DNA of 9,576 bases, taken from contig CAZAEL010000065.1 of the NCBI GenBank assembly GCA_964484135.1, positions 1-9,576 of the forward strand, given 5' to 3'. The stretch comes from CAZAEL01 sp964484135. GTDB lineage: Bacteria; Elusimicrobiota; Elusimicrobia; FEN-1173. The notes under the pieces are model-generated. The model saw only the letters and a program-made list of their open reading frames with translations. It searched no databases and had not been told where the DNA came from. The position numbers were made by a program, and so were the translations under genes. Positions 3,911 through 9,576 of the stretch are shown piece after piece (within the stretch, counting starts at the first letter, position 1; the number at the start of each line of letters is the position of its first letter).

Positions 3911-6670
3911 ATGGCCCGTAAACCCCTCCGCAAGGCGAGCCGAAAGCCCCTCCGCGCCCCAAGCCCCCCCCGCACCAAGACGAACCGGGAGCCCTATTTC
4001 CGGGAGCTGGCCGAAAACATCCATGAGGTCTTCTTCGTCCTGACCCCCGGGAAAGCCGTCCACTACATCAGCCCGGCCTATGAAGAGGTCTGGGGGCGGA
4101 GCCGTGAAAGCCTGTACCGCCACCCCAATTCCTGGATCGACGCCGTGCATCCGGAGGACCGGGCCCGCGTCATCGCCGCCGTCAAGAAATCGCCCTTCCA
4201 CGGCGAAGTGGAGTACCGCATCCTTCGTCCGGACGGGGACGTCCGCTGGATCTCGGCCCGAATCTTCACCGTCCGGAACGCCCGCGGAAGGCCGGTCCGC
4301 GTGGCGGGCATCGCCGAGGACGTGACGGCCCAGAGGCAGGAAGAGGATTCCCTGCGCCGGAGCGAGAAGCTCCTGGATTCCTTTTTCCGCGCTTCCAGCG
4401 CGGGCATGCTGCTCCTGGACGAGAAGCTCCGCTACGTGCGGGTCAACGAAACCCTGGCGGACATCAACGGCGTGCCGGTGGAAAAACACATCGGGAGGAC
4501 CGTGTCGGAGGTCCTGCCCAAGCTGGCGCCCGTCATCGTCCCCCTCATGCGGCAGGTCCTCGATGAAAAACGCGTCGTCACGCGCGCCATCTCCGGGGAG
4601 GTCCCCCGTTCCCCCGGGACCTACCGCCATTGGATCGCGTCCTACTTCCCGGTGTTCACCAACCCCATCAGCGTCGGCGGGATCGTGGTGGACATCACGG
4701 ACCAAAAACAGACGGAGGAGGCCCTGCGTCAGAGCGAAAGGCGCTTCCAGGAAACCAACAGCCACCTCAATGCCCTGATCACGGCGGTGCCGGACCTGGT
4801 CCTCATCCTGGACGAGGACGGGCGCTACATAGACGTATGGGCGTCCCACGAAATCCTGCTCTACGCGGACCCGTCGAAGATGCTGGGCCGCACCATGCAC
4901 GAGGTGATGCCCCCGGAATACGCGGACCTGTTCCTGGGCGTGGTGCGCGAAACCATCCGCACGGAAAAATCCCAGACCCTGGAATACCGCCTCCCGGTGG
5001 CCGCCGGGGAGCGGTTCTTCGAAGGCCGGACCGCCCTGCTGAAGAGCCGGGACGGCGAAAAGAAGAAGGTCATGTGGATCTCCCGGGACATCACCGCCCG
5101 CCACATGGCGGAGCAGGCGCTCAAACAGAGCCAGGCCAACCTGGCCGAGGCCCAGCGCATGACCCACCTGGGGAGCTGGGAGCTGGACCTGACCGACACG
5201 AACAACATCAACGCCAACTCCCTCCGCTGGTCGGACGAGGTCTTCCGCATCTTCGGGCACGAGCCGGGGACCGTCACCGTCTCCAACGAGACTTTTTTTC
5301 AGGCGGTGCACCCGGACGACCGTGGGCCCATCCAGGAGGCGGTGGCCGAGGCCGTGGCCGGCGGCACAAGCTATTCCATCGACCACCGCATCATCCTGCC
5401 CGACGGCTCCGAACGCTGGGTTCATGAGCAGTCCCAGATCGTCCGCGACCCGGCCACGGGCCGGCCGCTCAAGATGCTGGGGACCATCCAGGACATCACC
5501 GAGCGCAAGGAATTGGAGGACCGGCTGCGCCAGTCCCAGAGGATGGAGTCCATCGGCCGGCTGGCCGGCGGCGTGGCCCACGACATGAACAACACCCTCA
5601 CCGTCATCCAGGGGTTCGGCGAGATGCTCCTGCGCGGCCTGCCGGAAAACGACCCCAACCGGCAATACGCGCAGCAGGTCATGGAATCGTCGCAGCACGC
5701 CGCGGCCGTGACCAAACAGCTCCTGGCCTTTAGCCGGCGGCAGGTCCTGCGGCCGGAAGTCCTCAACCTCAACCACGTGATCTCCCACATGGAGCGGATG
5801 CTCCAAAAGCTCATCGGCGAGGACGTCCTCCTGACCCTGCGGCTCGGCAACGGCCTTTGGTCGGTCCGGGTGGACCCCACCGAAATGCAGCAGGTCATCA
5901 TGAACCTCGCGGTCAACGCCCGGGACGCCATGCCCCGCGGCGGCGCCATCGCCATCGAAACGGAAAACGTCGAATTCAAGGACCTGTTCAATCCCGACGT
6001 GTCGCTCCCCGCCGGACAGTACGTCACCTTGACCGTCACGGACACGGGCACCGGGATGGACGAAACGACCAGGGCCCACATCTTCGAGCCCTTCTTCACG
6101 ACCAAGGGAAAAGACAAGGGCACGGGGCTGGGCCTGTCCATGGTGTACGGCACGGTGAAACAGAGCGGCGGCGACATCCGCGTCAGAACCGCGCCGGGGA
6201 AGGGGTCCTCGTTCCGAATCTACCTGCCGCGCCACGCCGCCGCCCCCGTCGCCGGCCCGGCGCCCGCCCCGGAAAACCCCGTCCGGGGCGGCCAGGAAAC
6301 CATCCTGCTGGTGGAGGACGAGGACGCCGTGCGCCAAGTGAGCGCCGCCATGCTCGGCCGCCTGGGGTACACCGTCCTGCCGGCCAAAAACCGGGAGGAG
6401 GCCATGGACGTCCTGAAGGCGGGGGACCGCCGGGCGGATCTGTTGATCACGGACCTGGTGCTGCCGCGGACGGACGGCAAAAAGGTCGCGGCCGAGGCGC
6501 GGACCGCGGTCCCCGGTCTGAAGGTCCTCTTCATGTCGGGTTACCCCCACCACGTCCTGGGGGAACACCTCACCCTGGAGCCGGGCGTCCACTTCCTGCA
6601 AAAACCCTTCACCATCGACAAGCTGGCGGCCGCGGTCCGCAGGGCCATTGAAGAGCCCCCTCCCGCCTGA
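3911..6670 (+). CDS. Hybrid histidine kinase, four PAS domains, C-terminal receiver
   Basis: A 919-residue soluble sensor kinase with no membrane segment, so it senses a cytoplasmic signal. After a basic tail (1-28) come four PAS regions: about 29-145, 150-265, 285-400 and 415-535. They are linked by short helices ending in motifs such as GIAEDVTAQ, VVDITDQKQ, SRDITARH and IQDITERKE. The first and fourth are PAS_3-like (VHPEDR / VHPDDR, WISAR / WVHEQ). HisKA follows with AGGVAHDMNN and phospho-acceptor His557 (HDMNN where HDFNN is commoner). The HATPase has N-box NLAVNARDAM, G1 DTGTGMD, F-box FEPFFTTK and G2 GTGLGLSMVYG. An Ala/Pro linker leads to a receiver with acidic cluster VEDED (about 801-805), phospho-acceptor Asp848 (ITDLVLP) and Lys898 (QKPF). 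No phosphotransfer or output partner is adjacent. The signal and any PAS cofactor cannot be told from sequence. ATG 3911 is preferred to TTG 3875. Confidence 0.92.
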   Translation: MARKPLRKASRKPLRAPSPPRTKTNREPYFRELAENIHEVFFVLTPGKAVHYISPAYEEVWGRSRESLYRHPNSWIDAVHPEDRARVIAAVKKSPFHGEVEYRILRPDGDVRWISARIFTVRNARGRPVRVAGIAEDVTAQRQEEDSLRRSEKLLDSFFRASSAGMLLLDEKLRYVRVNETLADINGVPVEKHIGRTVSEVLPKLAPVIVPLMRQVLDEKRVVTRAISGEVPRSPGTYRHWIASYFPVFTNPISVGGIVVDITDQKQTEEALRQSERRFQETNSHLNALITAVPDLVLILDEDGRYIDVWASHEILLYADPSKMLGRTMHEVMPPEYADLFLGVVRETIRTEKSQTLEYRLPVAAGERFFEGRTALLKSRDGEKKKVMWISRDITARHMAEQALKQSQANLAEAQRMTHLGSWELDLTDTNNINANSLRWSDEVFRIFGHEPGTVTVSNETFFQAVHPDDRGPIQEAVAEAVAGGTSYSIDHRIILPDGSERWVHEQSQIVRDPATGRPLKMLGTIQDITERKELEDRLRQSQRMESIGRLAGGVAHDMNNTLTVIQGFGEMLLRGLPENDPNRQYAQQVMESSQHAAAVTKQLLAFSRRQVLRPEVLNLNHVISHMERMLQKLIGEDVLLTLRLGNGLWSVRVDPTEMQQVIMNLAVNARDAMPRGGAIAIETENVEFKDLFNPDVSLPAGQYVTLTVTDTGTGMDETTRAHIFEPFFTTKGKDKGTGLGLSMVYGTVKQSGGDIRVRTAPGKGSSFRIYLPRHAAAPVAGPAPAPENPVRGGQETILLVEDEDAVRQVSAAMLGRLGYTVLPAKNREEAMDVLKAGDRRADLLITDLVLPRTDGKKVAAEARTAVPGLKVLFMSGYPHHVLGEHLTLEPGVHFLQKPFTIDKLAAAVRRAIEEPPPA

Positions 6671-6692
6671 CCCCCAGCCCCTCGTCCGCCTC

Positions 6693-6732
6693 AAAAACAA
6701 AAAGCCCCGCCCGAGAGCGGGGCTTCGTTTTT
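6693..6732. terminator. Bidirectional intrinsic terminator between convergent genes
   Basis: A 9-bp stem AAGCCCCGC (6702-6710) / GCGGGGCTT (6717-6725) with a 6-base loop is flanked by an A-rich run on the left (AAAAACAAAAA) and TTTTT on the right. It can therefore stop the kinase transcript on the plus strand and the exported-protein transcript on the minus strand. Confidence 0.9.
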
Positions 6733-6750
6733 CAAAGAGGGCGGGGCCGC

Positions 6751-7485
6751 CTACCAGGGCGGCTTTTGGTAATAGGTCACGTACGTCTCGCCGTCCAGGA
6801 CGATCATGGGGTCGTTGGTCTTGGGGTGGTTCACTTTCTCCAGCCTGTAGGAGCCCTGGCCGCGCGCGGGGGAGTCGTAAAAAAGGCGGTCCTCCTGCAC
6901 CCACCATCGGCCCCGGTCGCTGTCCTGGGAAGCGGTGCCGCCGTAAAAATCCGCGGTGTTCACGCTCATGGAACGCTCGGCGGAGTAGTCGTACGTGCCG
7001 TCCGGGTTCAGCAGAAGGCAGGCGCTGGAGCTGGACCCGCCCGTGTTCGTGCTGTTCACGTTGACCTGGCACCATTTGCCCACCAGCTCCGGCGCCACGC
7101 CGCCCTTGGCGGAAGGCGGGGCCGCGGGCACCAATCCGGGGGCCGGGCCCTTGGGCGCGGCCGCGCCGCCCCGGCGGAAGGCCAGGGGAGCGTCAATGTC
7201 CCCGCCCGACAACGTGAGCACGTCGTCCTGGAGGCTGTACGCGTACACCATGGCCTCGCCTTCCTCGTAAAAGACCGTGAGGGCTCCTCCCTTGGCCTTG
7301 AACTTGAGTCCCTGGCCGTCCAATTGGCCGGTGCCGTCCGGGTTCAACAGGAGGGTCATCTCATAGCCCATGTCCGTGTTGAGCCAAAGGCCGTGGAGCC
7401 CGCCGGATTTGGGCTTGGGCGCGGCGTGAAGGGCCGCGGCGCAGAGGAAAGCCGCGGCAAAAAGCAGGAGGGGCGCTTTTTTCAT
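6751..7485 (-). CDS. Exported protein with two lipocalin-like repeats
   Basis: A 244-residue protein I do not recognise as a named family. Residues 1-21 (MKKAPLLLFAAAFLCAAALHA) are a signal peptide with a signal peptidase I type site near A21-A22; no lipobox is placed to anchor it as a lipoprotein. The mature part has two related units: 29-105 (GLW, then LLLNPDGT at 45-52, then LQDDVLTLSG) and 133-244 (GKW, LLLNPDGT at 157-164, then VQEDRLFYDS). An Ala/Pro/Gly linker separates them. The shared pattern G-x-W ... LLLNPDGT ... D-x-L resembles small lipocalin-like beta-barrel domains. Cys139 and Cys156 in the second unit could form a disulfide. GGAG lies 7 bases before the ATG. A role in the cell envelope or periplasm is likely; the function is unknown. 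Confidence 0.8.
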   Translation of the reverse strand: MKKAPLLLFAAAFLCAAALHAAPKPKSGGLHGLWLNTDMGYEMTLLLNPDGTGQLDGQGLKFKAKGGALTVFYEEGEAMVYAYSLQDDVLTLSGGDIDAPLAFRRGGAAAPKGPAPGLVPAAPPSAKGGVAPELVGKWCQVNVNSTNTGGSSSSACLLLNPDGTYDYSAERSMSVNTADFYGGTASQDSDRGRWWVQEDRLFYDSPARGQGSYRLEKVNHPKTNDPMIVLDGETYVTYYQKPPW

Positions 7486-7511
7486 GGGGTTCTCCGAAAA
7501 AGACTTATTCC

Positions 7512-7520
7512 ATTATATCA
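7512..7520 (-). promoter_or_regulatory. Extended -10 promoter of the exported-protein gene
   Basis: On the minus strand TGATATAAT is a perfect extended -10 (TGnTATAAT), 26 bases before the ATG. The expected transcription start is near 7505, leaving a leader of about 20 bases that contains GGAG. No good -35 is present: that region is taken up by the T-run of the upstream xth terminator. Confidence 0.65.
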
Positions 7521-7531
7521 CGCGGCATCAT

Positions 7532-7555
7532 AAAAAAGCCGGGCGCGTGGCCGGC
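7532..7555 (-). terminator. Intrinsic terminator of xth
   Basis: On the minus strand GCCGG-N8-CCGGC is followed by TTTTTT, starting 21 bases after the xth stop codon. The stem is short (5 bp) but all GC and the U-tract is good. Its U-tract directly abuts the promoter region of the next gene. Confidence 0.65.
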
Positions 7556-7576
7556 CTCGGGGCGATTCGGAGGAAT

Positions 7577-8359
7577 TTAGGCCCGGAACTCCGCGGCCAG
7601 GAAGGTGTGGTCCGAGGGGCGCTCCTTGCGGCGGGGTTCTTTGTCGATCCAGATCCGCCTGAGGCGGTCCGCCATGGGTTCGGTGCCCAGGATCAGGTCA
7701 ATGCGCCAGCCCCGGTTCCGCTCGAAGTTGGTGGGCCAGAGGTAGTCCCAAAAGGTGTAATGGCCCGGGCCCTTTTCCTTTTCCCGAAACAGGTCGATCC
7801 ACCGGCCCTTGCGGGTCTCCTCAAAGGCCTGCCGGGCCTTGGGATGGAAACAGACGTGCTCCGCGTTGCCCTTGGGGTCCCAGAGGTCAATGTCCGTGGG
7901 CGCCACGTTCAAATCCCCCATCCAGAGAGCGGGCTCGCCTTTTTTCACGGTCTTGGCGAAGAGCTTGCGCAGGTTTGCGAAGAATTGGAGCTTTTTGGCG
8001 AACTTGGGCGAATCCAGCATGTACCCCTGGGGCACGTACGTGTTCACCAGCAACACATCCCCGATGCGGGCCGAAATGAAGCGGGCCTCCTCGTCGGGAT
8101 CGTCCGGGTCCATGCGCGTTTGGACGTCTTCCAGCTCTTTCTTGGAGATAAACGCCACGCCGTTGTAGCTCTTCTGGCCCCGCACCACCACATGCCAGCC
8201 CGCCTTTTCAAAGTCCTGCCGGGGGAACTGGTCGTCCATGACCTTGGTCTCCTGCAAAGCCAGCACGTCCGGCTTTTCCCGAGCCAGCCAGTCCAGCACA
8301 ATGGGCAGCCGGGCGCGGACGGAGTTGGCGTTGAAGGTGGCGATCTTGAGGGGTTTCAT
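7577..8359 (-). CDS. xth: Exodeoxyribonuclease III (class II AP endonuclease)
   Basis: A 260-residue cytosolic DNA repair enzyme that cleaves DNA at abasic sites and removes 3'-blocking groups in base excision repair, with 3'-to-5' exonuclease activity. The Xth/APE1 signatures are all present: IATFNANSVRARL with Asn10, LALQETKV with metal-binding Glu37, and NTYVPQG with Tyr108. They continue with MGDLNVAPTDIDLWDP carrying Asp149 and Asn151, RGWRIDLIL with Asp221, and SDHTFLAAEF with the catalytic Asp250-His251 pair. It is full length for the family. The ATG gives the standard N-terminus (MKPLKIATFN), but no Shine-Dalgarno sequence precedes it (TTTTGTTTTAACCCC). It is transcribed alone, between its own promoter and terminator. 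Confidence 0.96.
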   Translation of the reverse strand: MKPLKIATFNANSVRARLPIVLDWLAREKPDVLALQETKVMDDQFPRQDFEKAGWHVVVRGQKSYNGVAFISKKELEDVQTRMDPDDPDEEARFISARIGDVLLVNTYVPQGYMLDSPKFAKKLQFFANLRKLFAKTVKKGEPALWMGDLNVAPTDIDLWDPKGNAEHVCFHPKARQAFEETRKGRWIDLFREKEKGPGHYTFWDYLWPTNFERNRGWRIDLILGTEPMADRLRRIWIDKEPRRKERPSDHTFLAAEFRA

Positions 8360-8388
8360 GGGGTTAAAACAAAAGACGTGGAAACATC

Positions 8389-8394
8389 ATAATA
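8389..8394 (-). promoter_or_regulatory. Candidate -10 of the xth promoter
   Basis: On the minus strand TATTAT (5 of 6 consensus) lies 29 bases before the xth ATG, predicting transcription from about 8382 and a leader of about 22 bases without a Shine-Dalgarno sequence. No -35 match is found at the right distance. The palindrome at 8406-8424 occupies that position instead, which would suit an activated or regulated promoter. Confidence 0.45.
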
Positions 8395-8405
8395 AACCGC
8401 ACGCC

Positions 8406-8424
8406 CATTGACCATCGATCAATG
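8406..8424. promoter_or_regulatory. Imperfect palindrome upstream of xth
   Basis: CATTGACCATCGATCAATG has 6-bp arms CATTGA/TCAATG around a 7-base centre. It covers the -35 region of the candidate xth promoter, centred about 33 bases before the predicted start. It is one base too long in the middle to be a standard FNR site (TTGA-N7-TCAA rather than N6). It may be a regulator site; no regulator can be named. Confidence 0.4.
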
Positions 8425-8440
8425 AAACGCTGATTCCGCA

Positions 8441-8476
8441 AACAAAAAGGCCCTGGGAGTTCCTCCCAGGGCCTTT
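8441..8476 (-). terminator. Strong intrinsic terminator of the PFOR gene
   Basis: A perfect 13-bp stem AAAGGCCCTGGGA (8446-8458) / TCCCAGGGCCTTT (8464-8476) with a 5-base loop is followed on the minus strand by TTGTTTG, so the U-rich tail begins inside the stem base. It lies 23 bases after the oxidoreductase stop codon and isolates xth from it. Confidence 0.92.
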
Positions 8477-8499
8477 CGTGTCTAAAAGACAGCTCGTTT

Positions 8500-9576
8500 T
8501 TACTTCGCCGCGACGGCCATGGCCGGGATGGCTTCCGCGGCCGCGGCCTGGGTGGCCGTCATGCCGGGCTGTTTGGCCAGGCGTTCCAAGTACGCCCACC
8601 GGGCGTCGATGGCCTGCTGGGCCAGGAACAGGGACTGGCCGGTGTGGTCGTCCTTGCCCTTGGTGAGGGTGGCGAAGCGGTTCTCACCGATGAGGTAGTC
8701 CCGCAGGGGGATGGTCTTCTTGCTGTCGAGCTGGAAGGGGTTCTTGCCCTGCTTGGCCAGCCGCGGGTCGTACCGGAAGAGCGGCCAGTAGCCGGAGTCC
8801 ACCGCGGCCTTTTGCTGGCGGATGGAGCCGGAGAGGTCGTACCCGTGCTCGATGCAGGGGCTGTACGCGATGATGAGGGACGGGCCTTCGTACTGCTCCG
8901 CCTCCAGGAAGGCCTTGAGGCACTGGTTGTCGTTGCCGCCCATGGCCACCTGGGCCACGTAGATGTTCTGGTACGTCATGGCGATCATGGCCATGTCCTT
9001 TTTGGGCTTGCCCTTGCCGCCGGATGCAAATTTCGCAGCCGCGCCGAAGGGCGTGGATTTGGACGCCTGCCCGCCGGTGTTGGAATAGACCTCCGTGTCC
9101 ATGATCATGACGTTGACGTTTTCGCCCGAGGCCAGGACGTGGTCCAGGCCCGCGTACCCGATGTCGTACGCCCAGCCGTCGCCGCCCACGATCCAGAGGC
9201 TCTTGCGGACGAGGTTTTCGGCCAGGCTGACGAGGTCCTTGGCCTTGGGGTTGGAGGCGGCCAGGGGCTTGACCTTCTCGATCAGTTTGGCCACCCGCTC
9301 CCGCTGGAGCTCGATCTTTTCGTCCGTGGTCTGGTCTGCGTTCAGGATGGAATCGGCCAGCTCCGCGCCGATGGGGTCCCGCAGGGCGGCCACCAGGTCC
9401 CGGGCGTATTTGACCTTTTTCATGTACGAAAGGGTCATGCCGTACCCGAACTCGGCCGCGTCCTCGAAGAGGCTGTTGCTCCAGGCGGGCCCCAGGCCCC
9501 TCTGGCTCTTGGACCAGGGCGTGGTGGGCAGGTTGCCGCCGTAGATGGAGGAACAGCCCGTGGCGTTGGCCACGAT
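8500..9576 (-). CDS. nifJ: Pyruvate:ferredoxin (flavodoxin) oxidoreductase, C-terminal part
   Basis: The last 358 codons or so of a single-chain pyruvate:ferredoxin oxidoreductase; the gene continues beyond the right edge. The enzyme converts pyruvate and CoA to acetyl-CoA and CO2, passing electrons to ferredoxin or flavodoxin, and is typical of anaerobic or microaerobic metabolism. Visible marks: NATGCSSIYGGNLPTTPW next to the active-site region and GLGPAWSNSLFEDAAEFGYG. Then come the thiamine-diphosphate/Mg site GGDGWAYDIGYAGLDH with MIMDTEVYSNTGGQ, the conserved cysteine in SPCIEHG, and GYWPLFRYDPRL. The single-chain architecture is inferred from the order of these motifs, which matches NifJ-type enzymes. 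The tail MTATQAAAAEAIPAMAVAAK is an Ala-rich extension not in the core fold. Final proof of pyruvate specificity lies outside the window. Confidence 0.93.
   Translation of the reverse strand: MVANATGCSSIYGGNLPTTPWSKSQRGLGPAWSNSLFEDAAEFGYGMTLSYMKKVKYARDLVAALRDPIGAELADSILNADQTTDEKIELQRERVAKLIEKVKPLAASNPKAKDLVSLAENLVRKSLWIVGGDGWAYDIGYAGLDHVLASGENVNVMIMDTEVYSNTGGQASKSTPFGAAAKFASGGKGKPKKDMAMIAMTYQNIYVAQVAMGGNDNQCLKAFLEAEQYEGPSLIIAYSPCIEHGYDLSGSIRQQKAAVDSGYWPLFRYDPRLAKQGKNPFQLDSKKTIPLRDYLIGENRFATLTKGKDDHTGQSLFLAQQAIDARWAYLERLAKQPGMTATQAAAAEAIPAMAVAAK

Noticed and set aside
3872..7075. Open reading frame of 1067 codons on the minus strand, antisense to the kinase
   Set aside because: It mirrors the GC-rich codon pattern of the real kinase gene, has low-complexity Gly/Arg/Val/His composition, shows no domain motif, and runs through the terminator into another gene.
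1..9576. Prophage, CRISPR, transposase or tRNA-linked island
   Set aside because: No direct-repeat array, transposase motif, integrase, tRNA or attachment-like repeat was seen; coding style is uniform apart from the AT-rich regulatory gaps.

Overview
The window comes from a GC-rich bacterial chromosome, probably a Gram-negative able to live anaerobically or facultatively. This rests on GC-rich third codon positions, a single-chain pyruvate:ferredoxin oxidoreductase, an exported protein with a signal peptide, and an FNR-like box. I cannot place the phylum from sequence alone. There are no rRNA or tRNA genes, insertion sequences or CRISPR arrays, and no gene-free stretch over 300 bases. Where genes are not tightly packed, the gaps (roughly 90 to 180 bases) carry the regulatory signals.

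Region 1 (1-3056, minus strand) is a tightly packed operon read right to left. The gene order is: a membrane-anchored double SRPBCC fusion; a truncated dihydrofolate-reductase-like (RibD C-terminal type) remnant; a VOC/PhnB-like protein; an intact dihydrofolate-reductase-family protein; a single-domain AHSA1/SRPBCC protein; and the first 33 codons of a DUF1428 (YbaA-like) protein cut by the window edge. Gaps are 37 bases or fewer, and each gene has a purine-rich ribosome binding site. All are small ligand-binding or small-molecule enzyme folds with no assigned substrate. The operon is probably a stress or detoxification cassette.

Region 2 (3057-3816) holds the control unit: an AT-rich divergent intergenic region and a TetR-family repressor gene on the plus strand. 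Two copies of one operator motif (TATTGTACTA..., 15 of 20 positions identical) each sit on a -10 element, one on the operon promoter and one on the tetR promoter. This predicts that the regulator represses both the operon and itself. The tetR transcript appears leaderless or nearly so.

Region 3 (3817-6732) has a promoter with a TGAT-N4-ATCA (FNR-family-like) box and one large soluble hybrid histidine kinase (four PAS domains, HisKA, HATPase and receiver). A strong bidirectional terminator follows.

Region 4 (6733-9576, minus strand) has three separately transcribed genes: an exported protein with two lipocalin-like repeats, exonuclease III (xth), and the C-terminal part of pyruvate:ferredoxin oxidoreductase. 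Terminators and promoters lie between them. The kinase with its possible FNR-type box and the ferredoxin-linked oxidoreductase together suggest redox or oxygen-responsive physiology; that link is inference.
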